Counted from the first letter of the stretch, positions 12,601 to 22,789 are shown. The stretch is DNA of 64,000 nt from Phytophthora quininea (GCA_011947345.1 JAAVTG010000302.1:2501-66500), one strand, 5' to 3'. Numbers and translations: made by a program. The notes: generated from the sequence alone by a model not told the origin.

Positions 12601-13649
12601 TCTCTGCAGGGAACTCATGTTGAAGGCGTCGCCGAGCCACACACGGCACCATCTCGAGCACCCGTCTCTCTTTGCCCGACGGCGCGTGTTTCTCGGCCTG
12701 TTGATTGTCGAGGTTTCAATCTCCGCCGTCGCATTTCGGGGAGCAGCCGCGGCGAGCCATGGTCCGCCCCCGCGGGCCACATTGGCAAACACGTGGGCAC
12801 GCAAAGCCCCGACGCGCTGTCAAAAGAGGCCATTACTGCTTTCAGCAAACGCCGAGATCTCGGTCGCTTTTACGGCGAGAGATTTTGGTGGGGACGCCTC
12901 GCCACTTCAACGCACAGCAGTCGCAGGCAGGACAATATCTGTACTGCAGAAGCACTCGCTTGATCCAAAAGTCTTGCTCTTGCTCGATTCATGAAAGACT
13001 CGACTGTAGCAAGTCCCCGAAGACGTCACGCTCAGAGTCCAGCGTAGCGCTAGCTGTCGTTGTTTCAGCGTGGCATCGGCACCACAGTGCCGTTCCGCCG
13101 GCGCTTGATAGAGACTTGCACGTCGAGATCATCTTGGTACGTGAGCCAGGTATCAGCAAAAAGTTCAAACGGAGAGCGGGTGGTCCCTTGTGGCTCTCGG
13201 CGCGCTGCGGGTGACTCGAGAGACTACTGCATGTAGAAGCGCTGTCGCGGGTAAACCCCGGTAATCTCCTGCTCGTTAGGTCGAAGCGATCCTAGCCAAG
13301 CAGCGGCACCGGTGCCCCCAAGCAACGACCTCTGTATCTCTCGGGCAGAAACGTGCACGGCTCGCTCAAGGCGCTGCAATAAACGAGGTTGCGAGCGACA
13401 TCTGCCGTATCGTATTCAAGCTTCTCCATCGGTTCGCCGTGCTACTCACACGCCCCGCGCGCGATGGTCTGCCACCGTATGTCTCGCTTCTTAGCCAAGT
13501 TTGTAGCGCCAAAGCCCTGGACAATAAAGGGGCCGCAGAGCAAGCCCGATTGTTCGTAACGGAGACAACCGACGGCCGAGCTGTGGCTCAAACCATTGTC
13601 ATTTTCGCTCTCGCTTTGCAAAAGCTGCAGCCAGAAAGCCAAACGCCTG
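9608..13649. other. Four-kilobase stretch without a supported gene
   Basis: Both strands contain only short overlapping frames without conserved motifs. Minus-strand peptides near 9960-10400 and 11050-11450 read somewhat protein-like but could not be tied to any family. The part from about 11500 to 13600 is rich in CG and CT-rich tracts and could hold the promoter and leader of the zinc-repeat gene that starts at 13650. No transposon ends or tRNA were seen. Confidence 0.4.
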
Positions 13650-14933
13650 ATGGTCCCGACGGAGCGCAGCACCGCCGAGCAGTTCTCAAGCTTCCTGACA
13701 CAACTCAAAGCGCCGCCATCTGCCGAGGATCCCATGCGCCCCGAGCAGTGGTCGTCGCCCACGAGCATCACCACCAACCCCACGGATGCCACCACCAGCA
13801 CCTCGCAGGCCTTGCCCAGCTTCACGCTGGACCAGCAGGGCTCGCACTACTACCCCACCGACAGCATGGCATCGCGACTGCCCGCGACGGCGTCGCTAGC
13901 CACTCCGACCGGGTACTACACGAACCGTGAGACCGTGACGACGTCCGCGCAATGGAGCAGTGCCCCGATCTACTCTAGCGGCGCGCCGATGCTGCCCACG
14001 GACTTCCAGCAACCGCCGCAGCACCCCGCACTGCACCCGCTTGTGATGCAGCCGATGCCACGCGGCAACGAGGACGACCTTGCAATGGACGCGCAGATGC
14101 TCCGAGAGGTGCTGCAGGAGCTGCCTCAGGGACAAACACCCGTCGCTCAGCCCCGAGGACAGCAAGTGCCCGGTCTGCAGCTTCTGTTTGCTGCGCCAAT
14201 GCACCCCGACATGGCCGCCCCGGCCCCGCAGACTTCGGCCCCAGGCTACTTCGGCAGCGTGCTCATGTCGAACGCCGCGCCTGCAGACATGTTGCTGACC
14301 ATGAGTCAGTCGCCTTCGCCGCTAAGCGCTGCGCCGGTGGCTCCCATCTATCCGTCCGTGCAGGACGCGACGCAACCACGCACCTCGATGGCGGCTGCAA
14401 TGCCGCTGACTGCCGGTCTCGCCGGTGCGTACGACCCCAACGCAGTCGCCGGGGCGATGCTGCCGCCGCCGATTCTACCGAGGAAGAAGCGCACCACTGC
14501 GACGCGAATTTGCAAGGTCGAGGGCTGCACCAAGGGCATCCGGTCGCGCGGACTGTGCAAGGCGCATGGCGGAGGTCGTCGGTGCACGACTCCGGGCTGC
14601 ACTACCAGCGACCAAGGCGGCGGCCACTGCGTTCTTCACGGAGGAGGCCGTCGCTGCCGCATCGAGGGCTGCAAGAAGTCTGCGCAATGGCGCGGCGTGT
14701 GCAAGATGCACGGCGGAGCGCGCCGGTGTCGGTACGGCCAGTGCACCAAGAACGGCCAAGTCAAGCAGGGCTACTGCCGCATGCACCACAACCTACTCAC
14801 GGCGCAGCGTCAGCAGCAAGAGCAGTTGCAGCAGCAACAGCAGCAAATGCAAGCCCCAGTTCCTCAATTGCCTGCGATGGGCGCTGTTGCAGCCCCCGCA
14901 GTGCCCGTCAAGTTCGCGACAGACGCGATTTAA
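13650..14933 (+). CDS. WRKY19-like zinc-repeat protein
   Basis: An uninterrupted reading frame of 427 codons from the ATG at 13650. The first 270 residues are low-complexity, rich in Ser, Thr, Pro, Ala and Met, typical of an activation or disordered region. From about 14500 come tandem units of the form C-x4-C-x7-GLC-x2-HGGGRRC, each giving a CCHC zinc site (four units to about 14790). They are followed by a Gln-rich tail. Such repeats occur in the C-terminal part of plant WRKY19 and are abundant in oomycetes, where they are usually annotated as WRKY19-like; no WRKY DNA-binding motif is present here. A nuclear regulatory role is inference. An ATG at 13596 is also in frame but adds an unusual Cys/Lys stretch. 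Confidence 0.8.
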   Translation: MVPTERSTAEQFSSFLTQLKAPPSAEDPMRPEQWSSPTSITTNPTDATTSTSQALPSFTLDQQGSHYYPTDSMASRLPATASLATPTGYYTNRETVTTSAQWSSAPIYSSGAPMLPTDFQQPPQHPALHPLVMQPMPRGNEDDLAMDAQMLREVLQELPQGQTPVAQPRGQQVPGLQLLFAAPMHPDMAAPAPQTSAPGYFGSVLMSNAAPADMLLTMSQSPSPLSAAPVAPIYPSVQDATQPRTSMAAAMPLTAGLAGAYDPNAVAGAMLPPPILPRKKRTTATRICKVEGCTKGIRSRGLCKAHGGGRRCTTPGCTTSDQGGGHCVLHGGGRRCRIEGCKKSAQWRGVCKMHGGARRCRYGQCTKNGQVKQGYCRMHHNLLTAQRQQQEQLQQQQQQMQAPVPQLPAMGAVAAPAVPVKFATDAI

Positions 14934-15247
14934 AACCCCACCACCGTTCTCGGTCGTACTCGTCTCGCCATCTTCCCCAAGCTTTAGGAAGAAGGTGTAA
15001 TAACCATAATATAGTAAGCTCTTACATCACTTTCGCTGCAGCTCCATTCTCCATTCTCCTGCCGACCCCACCACCGTTGGTGCCAAATTCTTGGCACGAG
15101 ATACTTTCGCTCCATGGAGACGACTACCGAAGCTTTCGCACCAGCATCTGATGGGTCCAGGGTCCAAGACAAGGTCGTTGACGAGCTGCCAGCGTCATAT
15201 CGACCCCCACCTGTTCGTCAAGTACGAGCAAGGCTGCAGACGACCAC

Positions 15248-15988
15248 ATGCCCCCGGTGGAGCAGAAGAGGTCCTCGTCGGCAGGGTTCCGCAAAATGAG
15301 GGAGGCTTTAATGGCCAAAATATTCGAGAGCCATGACAACGTCCCGGTAGAGCAGATGGCCACTGCTCAACCTTGTCACACGTGAACTGACTGGGCGAGT
15401 GGTGGTGGTGTTACCCTGTAGGTGGAGGTGGACGCAGCTTCCGGACTCTTCATCGGGACCTATGGCGCCGCCAACAACTTCGAGGCGCTGAAGCGTGCAG
15501 GAATCACGCATATCCTCTGCGTCTCCCCTTCCCTGTTAGCCAAGTGAGGAGAAAACTTTTTCCCAGGAAGACTCTAAGACGCGGCTAACATCCTATCCTG
15601 CCGTGCAGGTTTCCAGAGGAGTTCAAGTATCTACGTTTGGCTGTGGCGGATCAAAATTCGGCGTGTATCTCGGCCAACTTTGATGAAGCTCTGAGCTTTA
15701 TTGACAGGTATAGCTGCCGCTACGTAGTGTATGTTTATCTGCTGACGAAATGCTGTTGCTGGCAGTGCGCTTGAGAGCGGTGGGAAGATACTTGTGCACT
15801 GCTTCATGGGGAGATCTCGGTCGGCGACCATTATCCTCGCCTACTTTATCTCTCGGCAGAAACTCACACTGTCGGAAGCGCTCAAGAAGCTAAGAATTGT
15901 TCGACCGCAAGCTCAGCCGAACTCAGGCTTCTACCAGGAATTGGTTGCCTTCGAAGCTGCGCAGAAGCAGCACAATACTGCTAGCTAA
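15248..15988 (+). CDS. Dual-specificity protein phosphatase, four exons
   Basis: Exons 15248-15346, 15422-15543, 15609-15707 and 15766-15988, with introns of 75, 65 and 58 bp, all GT-AG. The product has a short N-terminal helix, the DUSP start GLFIGTYGAANNFEAL, the aspartate loop VADQNSA, and the active-site loop HCFMGRSRS (near 15799) with catalytic Cys and Arg. It removes phosphate from Tyr and Ser/Thr of protein substrates, commonly MAP kinases. At about 180 residues it is a small atypical DUSP. The start at 15248 is chosen because it keeps frame with exon 2 through the GTAGAG donor; the ATG at 15296 is an alternative. An upstream ATG at 15114 is in another frame. Confidence 0.82.
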
Positions 15989-16032
15989 AAGTCGCTTCAA
16001 GCTACGTGTTCATTAAATCACGATGGACCGTC

Positions 16033-17130
16033 CTATTTGCTGCATCGCGGGTCGCTGTCGACACCAAAGTCCTTGCACACTTCCCGGCCGAGCGCGTTGA
16101 TGCCTTCGACGACCCACAGTCTCGTGTTGGCGAACACAAAGATCTTGCCCGGCGCGAACGCAAAGTTGTTAGACGTCTCGCCCAGGTAGATCTTACCGAT
16201 GAGAACACCTTCCGGGTTGTAGATGTGCACGCCGTCGCCACAACCAGCCCAGACGTTGCCGTCGGTATCCGCGTGCACTCCGTCGGGGAATCCAGTGTCC
16301 ATGTAGGCGAACACGCGCTTGTTGTCGAGTCTTTTGTGGTCGATGATGTCGTAGGCGTAGATGGTGGCCGGGCCGGTGGGGTCTAGTTCAGCCTCCTGAG
16401 CACCGGAATCCGACACGTACAACGTCTTGTAGTCCGGTGAGAACTCGATGCCGTTGGGCTGACGGAAGCCGTCGGCGACAACTTGGACGACTCCTGTCGA
16501 TGGCTCGAAGCGGTAGACTTGTCTCGGGATCTGCGGCTCACTACGAAAGTTCTGGACAAACCCGTACGCCGGGTCTGTGAACCAGAGATCACCGGTCTCG
16601 GGATGTTGGCGCACGTCGTTCAGCGTGCTGAAGTTGCGTCCGTTGAAGCTGATGATCAGCGGCTCGGACTGGTTCGTGTTGACGTCCACCGCGACCAGCC
16701 TCGAGTGCTCAGTGAAGTGGCCTTGATCGCACCAGACCTGCATGGGTGGGGTGGCGGATTGGTCCTCGTTTCCTGGCGGGTAGTACGACGTGCCACCGTT
16801 GGCCAATTCGAGGTCAGGGAACTGCGTGCTGTGGACGGACAGGTCGTCGAGTGAGAGCACGGTGATGTTGATGTTGTCCTGGAGCGACTGGAAGTTGGAC
16901 GAGATGTACAAGCTGTTGTCTTGCTTGTTGTAGACGCCGCCTTCGTGGAATGCCTGCCAGTCCAATTCAGAGACCAAACTCGTCGAGACGTTGGAGCCGA
17001 GCACGTCCGCGAACGAATCGTCGAACGACAGCAGCGCAACGTCGGGGAAGCTGAAGTTGGCATAGACGGAAGCGAGGTAATCGGCGCCGCCGGTCGCCAG
17101 AGCGTGAAGGTCAACGTGAACGAGCGACAT
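16033..17130 (-). CDS. SMP-30/gluconolactonase-family protein
   Basis: A six-bladed beta-propeller of the SMP-30/gluconolactonase/LRE family, 365 residues from the ATG at 17130. Visible signatures are NDVRQHPETGDLWFTDPAYG (near 16580), PNGIEFSPDYKTLYVSDS (near 16430) and DGNVWAGCGDGVHIYNPEG (near 16230), which supply the metal-binding Glu/Asn/Asp residues of the family. Members open lactone rings of sugar acids or similar substrates; the substrate here cannot be told. The frame is open 79 codons further upstream, but that part has no conserved features and no clear signal peptide, so the internal Met is preferred. No intron or break. Faces the NLP gene to its right, 645 bp away. Confidence 0.85.
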   Translation of the reverse strand: MSLVHVDLHALATGGADYLASVYANFSFPDVALLSFDDSFADVLGSNVSTSLVSELDWQAFHEGGVYNKQDNSLYISSNFQSLQDNINITVLSLDDLSVHSTQFPDLELANGGTSYYPPGNEDQSATPPMQVWCDQGHFTEHSRLVAVDVNTNQSEPLIISFNGRNFSTLNDVRQHPETGDLWFTDPAYGFVQNFRSEPQIPRQVYRFEPSTGVVQVVADGFRQPNGIEFSPDYKTLYVSDSGAQEAELDPTGPATIYAYDIIDHKRLDNKRVFAYMDTGFPDGVHADTDGNVWAGCGDGVHIYNPEGVLIGKIYLGETSNNFAFAPGKIFVFANTRLWVVEGINALGREVCKDFGVDSDPRCSK

Positions 17131-17775
17131 CGCAGGGCTTGAATTCTGTGGACTTGGTAGGACACAGGGAAAATGTGGAGTGGGTCCGGTCACTCCCTCC
17201 GAATGATCCAGCTCTGATGTTTTTTTAATCACTTCTACTTCGGGAGACCCATCTGTTGCCTTCAAGTTCATACACGAGCCTTGCCAACAAGCTTTGAGGA
17301 GCCAAAACCAGGCAGAAGTGCACTGTCGACGCAAGGTTACCGGGTACAAGTGCGTAAACTCGACCAATGAATCTGATCTTGATGATGCGGTTGATAAGCT
17401 GGTGCCACCGCATCAAAGTACAGCATCATTCTTCTTCTCCATCTCCATTTCTTGGGATGAATGGAGCTCCGTACCTCCAGTGATTGGGCACTTGCTTTTG
17501 TCGTGTGTGACGTGTATTGCAGATCGGATTCTGAATCTCGTGGTCTCTTCGTTCGTTTGCGCCAAGCTCAAACCAAGAAGACTTCCGCTGGCAGCTAGAT
17601 TATACTACTGCATAAGCCGCGTCGCCACAACGCACAATTTAATGTTTTTTTCTTCTTCTTTCAAGCGACGTGGAAGCCCATTCGTTTGTTTCATTGATCT
17701 TGAATCAAGAGTGATTCACGTTTGTGTTCTGAAGACATTTTGACCGCTCTCTTGAGATGTGAACTGCGCTGTATG
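17131..17775. other. Intergenic stretch between lactonase and NLP
   Basis: Holds the probable promoter and leader of the minus-strand lactonase and the 3' flank of the minus-strand NLP. Short T-rich runs are present; no gene or repeat was recognised. Confidence 0.5.
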
Positions 17776-18484
17776 TCACGGGTTCGACGGCCAAGCCTTC
17801 TCGAGGTTCGCCAGGAACGTGCTGTCTTTGAATGGCACCTCTGCGGGGTCGAAGCTGGTGTTGTTTAGAGCTGGACGCGCTGGCTCAGGGAGTTGGCTCC
17901 ACAAAACCAACTGCTGGACCTCGCCAGCATACATACCAAGACTCGCTGAGTCTTGTCACCTACTAGGTGACCAGTGGCACCTTCCCTCCAGCAAGGTAGT
18001 CGTCCAGAGCAGTATATTTCCGGTATCCATTCTCTGACGACGTCGAAATCGCCAAGATAATCGCGTCGCCATCGAGTGCAGGGTTATTGATCCACACGAC
18101 GATGTTCTCCCAGTCGTGGCGATGGCCTTCGCCCGAACGAGCCGAGTCTTTGGGGAAGTACCATGCGTACATGATGGCCCACCAGTTATTGAACCAAGCC
18201 GAGCGGGCGTACACTTGCGAGGTCGCCCCAAAGCCTCTGCAACCTGAATTGGTGGGCCCTGTGGGTTTCAAACCGCCACTTGTTTGTCCTTCAGCATTCA
18301 CTGCAGGGTAGGAGTGACACCCGCTGATGATGTTGAGTTGGGGCTTGAACCGAACAGCAGCAATCTCCGAGATGGTCTTGGCCTCACTTTGGAAGATCGC
18401 CTTCACATCATCATGACGAACGGTGTCTGCTTGAACTGCGGCGAAGGTGGCAACAAGTGCAACAAGAAAGCCATGAAGGTTCAT
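17776..18484 (-). pseudogene. NLP gene with intact heptapeptide but broken 3' part
   Basis: Starting at 18484, the first 19 residues form a signal peptide (hydrophobic core LVALVATF, end AVQA), followed by RFKPQL, the Cys/YPAVNA segment, AIMYAWYFPK and an intact GHRHDWE heptapeptide at residues 120-126. This identifies an NPP1/NLP protein, secreted and acting on plant membranes. The frame meets two stops at about 17971-17976, inside a 17-bp near-palindrome. The family C-terminus (ending EKAWPSNP) follows in another register to a stop at 17776. Without the C-terminal part the fold would be incomplete. Whether the break is real or a read error needs checking. A further in-frame ATG lies 15 codons upstream. 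Confidence 0.85.
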
Positions 18485-18547
18485 TGCGCAAGGAGGTCTT
18501 GGACTTGTGGATGAGCAGGACAATTGCAAAATGGACTTGTACCTCTA

Positions 18548-18555
18548 AGAATGAA
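18548..18555 (-). promoter_or_regulatory. Oomycete initiator (Inr)
   Basis: On the minus strand the octamer TTCATTCT fits the oomycete initiator consensus YTCANTYY and lies 64 bp upstream of the NLP start codon. A CATTTTGCA close behind it is one base from the FPR consensus. Distance and order match known oomycete core promoters. Confidence 0.5.
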
Positions 18556-18663
18556 AGACCGGTATGGCTGTTGCCGTGAATGGTTTCCTATCATCTCTGG
18601 GATCCTGAGGGCAGATGCAAGATGGCGGAGAGGAACTCTATAGTGATGATGCGGTACACACTC

Positions 18664-18671
18664 AGTAGCAT
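18664..18671. repeat. Left target-site duplication of hAT element
   Basis: The octamer AGTAGCAT directly precedes the element end and is repeated exactly at 20845-20852. Confidence 0.85.
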
Positions 18672-18933
18672 CAGTGATCGGAAAAAGTTATTAAAATACA
18701 ATAAATTGAATATTATATTGACGGAATAACGGATTATTGGAAAGTAGAAAAGACCGTACAATTTACAATTGGCCCCGTAATAAGTATATTTACTTTTTAC
18801 CCTTCACGTAAAAAGGATGGCTGGTGTCCTGTGGACAACTACAGACGGCTGGCTGTGGTGCGTCGATCATTTTGTTCTATAGCTCTCGTCTGTGGTTGTT
18901 CATTTCGACTTTCGATCGCTACACTTCAAGCAA

Positions 18934-20445
18934 ATGACAACGTCGCGCGGCATCTGCGAGTATTTCTACACGGACTGCGGTGGGGGAATGTTCTCCTGCA
19001 AGGAATGTGGTAAATCCCGGAAGCAAGCGCCAGGAGCCGGCTACAGCAACCTCGTCAGCCATCTCGCCACCAAGCACCCGGGATACCTGCAAAACTTCGA
19101 GGCCAGCCAGCTAAACGGTGGCGCCACTTTGGAGGCCCACGGCTTCGTGGACCAGAGGACGATGGAGATATACAAGTGGATGGAATGGGTCATCGTGAGG
19201 AACCACTCTCTCAGCGAAGTCGACGACCCCCTCACCCGCTCTCTCGCAAGTGTTGAGCCCGTTTCTTCGAAAACGCTGCAGCGCTACATGCGCCATGTTG
19301 CTGAGCGTGTTGGCGCCAAGATCTCAGCAGCCATGGGAGATTCATTTGGGCTCATGTTCGACGGCTGGTCGTGCGGAACGATCCACTTCGTTGCCATCTA
19401 CGCTGTGTTTGTTCGGGAGGGCGATCTGAGGCAGCCGTTGCTCTCAATCTCTCATGCAGAGCATGGGCAGAGTGCTGATGCCCACATTGCCATGATCGAC
19501 GCTGTGCTATCCGTCTACCACAAGACTACGGAGATGGTTCTCTTCATCGTGAGCGACAATTGCCCAACGAACCAGGCCATAGCGACCCGGCTGGGCGTTC
19601 CACTGGTTGGATGCGCCAGCCATCGGTTTAACCTCGCTGTCGGTCGCTACCTCAAGGACTTCCAAGACCTGATTGATCAAGTTCAAGCTCTCTGTATCCA
19701 GCTACGCCTTCCGAACAACAGTGCTAAGCTGGCACGCTTCACGGATCTCAAGCCGTTGAAGGCTAACGTTACGAGGTGGTCCTCGACTTTCAACATGTTG
19801 TCGCGGTACGTCAAGATACGTGATGCGATCAAGATGGTTGCTGCTGTTGAAGACTTGTTACCGCGTCCGAGCACCCACCGCAAAATTGTCCAGCCTGTCG
19901 AGAAGCTTGCTGATTTGGACAGCGTCTGTGTGCATCTGCAATCGGAGCGGCGAAATCTCGCTGACGTTCGTCTTCTATTCGACGCTGTCATTGCAAAGTA
20001 TCCGTCAACAGCTGACGACCTCAAGCCGACAACCAAGATTATCCACTCTCCTGAATTCGAGAGTGCGATAGTAAAGTTACTGTCAAACCGGTCGCTAAGT
20101 TCGCAGGAAGAAGACGCTGTTGCTGGATTCGCTGTCCTCTCAACGGCTCGTGAGAAGAAAAACGACAAAGAGGATTTCGCTACGGCTACTCTCCGTCAGG
20201 CGAAGCGCCCTCGTCACTCTTCGATCTCCAAGTATCAAGACATACTGTGTATGATTCCACCAACAAGCAATCGTTGCGAGCGCTTGTTTTCACAGTGCAC
20301 GTTAGTCCTGACACCGCTTCGCTCACGCTTACTGCCGGCGAACTTCGAGACCATTGTCTTCCTACGCTGCAACCGAGAGCTGTGGGACTTCACTACGCTC
20401 CTTGGTGGTGAAAGCGCCCCAGTTGAGCCTGTAAATGCTGTCTAG
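18934..20445 (+). CDS. hAT-family transposase
   Basis: 503 residues without interruption. The N-terminus has a BED-type zinc finger (CKECGK near residue 22, then HLATKH). The catalytic RNase H-like part shows the first Asp in LMFDGWSCG, the second in [12 protein letters not shown], and the hAT CxxH motif in [11 protein letters not shown]. The C-terminal hAT dimerisation region reads [20 protein letters not shown]. The expected third acidic residue lies at the start of that C-terminal region, but its exact position was not settled. The protein cuts and joins element ends during cut-and-paste transposition in the nucleus. The start at 18934 is preferred to 18892 because the leading residues add nothing conserved. 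Confidence 0.9.
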   Translation: MTTSRGICEYFYTDCGGGMFSCKECGKSRKQAPGAGYSNLVSHLATKHPGYLQNFEASQLNGGATLEAHGFVDQRTMEIYKWMEWVIVRNHSLSEVDDPLTRSLASVEPVSSKTLQRYMRHVAERVGAKISAAMGDSFGLMFDGWSCGTIHFVAIYAVFVREGDLRQPLLSISHAEHGQSADAHIAMIDAVLSVYHKTTEMVLFIVSDNCPTNQAIATRLGVPLVGCASHRFNLAVGRYLKDFQDLIDQVQALCIQLRLPNNSAKLARFTDLKPLKANVTRWSSTFNMLSRYVKIRDAIKMVAAVEDLLPRPSTHRKIVQPVEKLADLDSVCVHLQSERRNLADVRLLFDAVIAKYPSTADDLKPTTKIIHSPEFESAIVKLLSNRSLSSQEEDAVAGFAVLSTAREKKNDKEDFATATLRQAKRPRHSSISKYQDILCMIPPTSNRCERLFSQCTLVLTPLRSRLLPANFETIVFLRCNRELWDFTTLLGGESAPVEPVNAV

Positions 20446-20649
20446 TGCTAGCCAAAGCAATTTTGGCTGAGAGCCTCCCCGCCTCCAATAAAAATAAAAA
20501 CCGGTTTCAACTCCTGATTCATTATAACAGGTCATATTAAAACACCGATAAAAATCCCTGCTGCATGTCCACTGATGACTGTCAATTTTGCCGTCGCCGG
20601 CCTGTTTGATTGGCGAAAATAAACCCTGCCAGGAACCTGACAGCCACCA

Positions 20650-20740
20650 GCTTCTTGATGGAGTCGGGACTCGAACCCGCGCACAACAGCTTGGATGGGT
20701 CAAGTCTAAACTGCTGCACCGTTCGAACCCACACAATACT
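20650..20740 (-). other. tRNA-like pol III box sequence inside the hAT element
   Basis: On the minus strand GGTTCGAGTCCC matches a tRNA B box, and GGTGCAGCAGTTTAGACT lies at about the A-box distance. The expected acceptor-stem partner of CGACTCC is missing, so this is not a functional tRNA; a tRNA-derived scrap is the likeliest reading. Confidence 0.35.
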
Positions 20741-20844
20741 GACTAATTATTGCAATTTTTATTATTGCTACGCCGCATTCGTCAATGACGAATTACGTTT
20801 TTCTAGAGAACCAATGCAGTTTTTATTTAATTGTCCGAACACTG

Positions 20845-20852
20845 AGTAGCAT
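20845..20852. repeat. Right target-site duplication of hAT element
   Basis: Exact copy of the octamer AGTAGCAT found at 18664-18671, directly abutting the right terminal repeat. Confidence 0.85.
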
Positions 20853-21743
20853 ATAACGTGATGATGCGGGACTTGTGCTTTGACCAGTCAGCGCTGATGA
20901 CGAGCTCTTTTCCAAACTTTTTGTTCGTGGCGCCATCCTTGCTGAAGTCGTACCAAACGCCACGGCGTGGAGGGGTGGGATAGCTCGTTATGTGTTGAAG
21001 CATGCCCAAGACGAGCAACGGCAGCGTGATCTTGACAACGCAATCAAGACCGTGAATTTGGGCGATCTCGTTGATTTCGTTGGTAAACCGGACGCGGGAA
21101 AATATGGCATCGGGTGCTGCACATGCTTGTCGACGACAGCTTCAACCCTGTTGGCTACACCTTTGCATCGCAGTATGTGGCAAACGAAGTGATGAACATC
21201 CTGGTAGCGCAAAACAAAGAGAAGCTCATCGACTTTCTCACCGTATCGACCGACGTGTCTCCCCTCGGTGCCTTACGCGGGACTTTGTTTGAAGCCTATG
21301 CGCATCGGGGCTGTCTCGTGGAGGAAGCTTCCTCACGTGTTGTCTTGGAGGTGCTGGAGATGAACAATCGCTATCGTTGCCTCGTTCAAACGCTGTTATG
21401 TTAAGGAAACTTCCGATTTGGTCGAGATGGATGCCGAGATGGAGGATAACTCTCCGTCTCAAACTTACCCAGCAGTCGACTCTTTCATCCTTTCCAACCT
21501 AATGCTTCAAATGACTGTGGCGGAGCAGCATCCGATCGTACAGAAAGGGTTGCATGATGTCATGACGTTGATGGCGGCGACCGTTGCCAATGTCTCCGAT
21601 CCGAAGCTATATTTCGTTGTTCCACCTGACCGATTCCTGCGCTTGAATATCCAGCCTTTTACTAAAGTGCGCGGCGAAACACTTTCTCAGCCAAGTTACG
21701 CCGATGTCCATCGTGTTACTCAATACGCGCTGGAAATCAGCTG
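20853..21743 (+). pseudogene. Crinkler-like (CRN C-terminal) effector fragment
   Basis: Three consecutive frames carry pieces that read like the C-terminal ATPase/nuclease-type region of oomycete Crinkler effectors: GGIARYVLKHAQDEQRQRDL near 20970, FASQYVANEVMNILV near 21165, GALRGTLFEAYAHRG near 21270, and PAVDSFILSNLMLQMTVAEQ near 21470. CRN proteins are delivered into plant cells and often act in the nucleus. The N-terminal LFLAK region is absent and frame changes occur near 21110 and 21310-21410. The 5' side is cut off by the hAT insertion. Family call rests on resemblance only. Confidence 0.5.
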
Positions 21744-21828
21744 AAGCGGTTGGTGAAAATCCTGGCTCGTAAACTTGCTCTCCGGTTTGACCAGCCAATC
21801 CCAATTTTGTTTTACATGCTTTAAGGAT

Positions 21829-21960
21829 AATATCTCTCGTTCTTATTGTTGTTGTTATTGTTGCGGTTAAAGCGATTACGCCCGAGGCGCGCTGTGCAGC
21901 AACCTCGCCTACAGACCCTACGGCACGCCGAGAACCTGCGGTAGAATATCTCTCGTTCTT
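21829..21960 (-). mobile_element. Short SINE-like insertion with 16-bp duplication
   Basis: The 16-mer AATATCTCTCGTTCTT occurs exactly at 21829-21844 and 21945-21960. The 100 bp between them, read on the minus strand, start with CTACCGCAGGTTCTCGG and end in a simple AAC/AAT tail. A long target duplication plus a simple-repeat tail is the signature of target-primed retroposition, so a short non-autonomous retroposon is inferred. No pol III box was clearly seen. Confidence 0.6.
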
Positions 21961-22084
21961 CTATGATAATATTTTCGTCTTATGAACATTGCATGCGTGA
22001 TTGTTGCTCTCGCGGGAGGAATCGAACAGGTCCTAGAAGGCGAAACAGAGCGACAAGAAAGAAGAGGACGGAGAATGCGGTTCA

Positions 22085-22789
22085 TTGGGAGACGGTGGAG
22101 TCTCACCAGCTCCCTTGGAGAGAGTTCTCTTGTGCCACCGCAATTCGGAGCTGGCGCACTTCAAACTGGTGCGTCGCAAGTCTCTTCAGGAGTCGCTGGT
22201 GCATCCAGAACTGCCGAACTTTGGCCCTTACATGCTGCCGAACGACGTCGGAGAGCACGTGGAATTGGTAGATGCAGATGCTGAAAAGGCCCGCAAAGTG
22301 TTTGGCATGGCGGTCGCCTTGCTTGTCAGTGCGTTCCTGAGCTGCTGCTTGGTGCCGTTCACGAACTGGAAGGACAGATGTCAGCCATCGGATCCTACAG
22401 TCGAAAGCGGCATTGTCGAGACGTGCAACCCTCTCAACTTTGTCTTCTCGCAGTGTCTGGGCGTCTACTTGACCAGTACCATCGCATTTCTGCTCTACTC
22501 GCTCTTCCACCGGTTCGTGTTGAAGCGGTCGATGCCTCGTAGCGTCATGCGCCCGGCCTACATCTGCGGTGTGCTCTGGGGGTTCGGTCTGTGTGGGCAA
22601 CTGTATGCTATTGGTGCACTTGGCTTCGACCAGGCCTTCCCGCTGTGCTCGATCGGTCCGGCCATGGTGTCGATGCTTTGGTCGGCTGTCTACTTCAAGG
22701 AGATCCAAGGCACGCACAACTTCCGCATCCTGGCGCTTGGCACGCTGCTTGTGGTTGTGGGAACGGGACTGCGTATTGTATCGCAGTGA
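22085..22789 (+). CDS. TMEM144-like membrane protein, C-terminal half
   Basis: 234 residues with about five membrane segments: one at residues 73-93, then around 125-145, 160-180, 185-205 and 215-232. The stretch AYICGVLWGFGLCGQLYAIGALGF followed by a FPLCSIGPAMVSMLWSAVYFKEIQG block is typical of the second repeat of TMEM144, a member of the drug/metabolite transporter superfamily thought to carry sugars or related solutes. Full-length members have about ten segments, so the N-terminal half is missing. The leading residues up to about 40 do not look like family sequence, suggesting truncation, or an upstream exon lost next to the SINE-like insert. Confidence 0.65.
   Translation: MGDGGVSPAPLERVLLCHRNSELAHFKLVRRKSLQESLVHPELPNFGPYMLPNDVGEHVELVDADAEKARKVFGMAVALLVSAFLSCCLVPFTNWKDRCQPSDPTVESGIVETCNPLNFVFSQCLGVYLTSTIAFLLYSLFHRFVLKRSMPRSVMRPAYICGVLWGFGLCGQLYAIGALGFDQAFPLCSIGPAMVSMLWSAVYFKEIQGTHNFRILALGTLLVVVGTGLRIVSQ

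Larger units (their letters stand above)
18672..20844 (+). mobile_element. Complete hAT DNA transposon
   Basis: A 2173-bp element with short imperfect terminal inverted repeats: CAGTGATCGGAAAA at the left and, read inward from the right, CAGTGTTCGGACAA. It is bordered by identical 8-bp duplications (AGTAGCAT), the hallmark size for hAT. It contains one open transposase gene. The insertion separates sequence related to a Crinkler-like fragment on the right from the NLP promoter region on the left. Conserved duplications and an open frame suggest a recent insertion. Confidence 0.9.

Noticed and set aside
11478..12994. Several overlapping frames of 100-190 codons
   Set aside because: Mutually overlapping on both strands, Arg/Ser/Pro-rich, with no conserved motif; typical of GC-rich non-coding DNA.
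20660..20735. Possible tRNA gene
   Set aside because: The acceptor stem does not pair and the D-arm is poor; kept only as a tRNA-like sequence.
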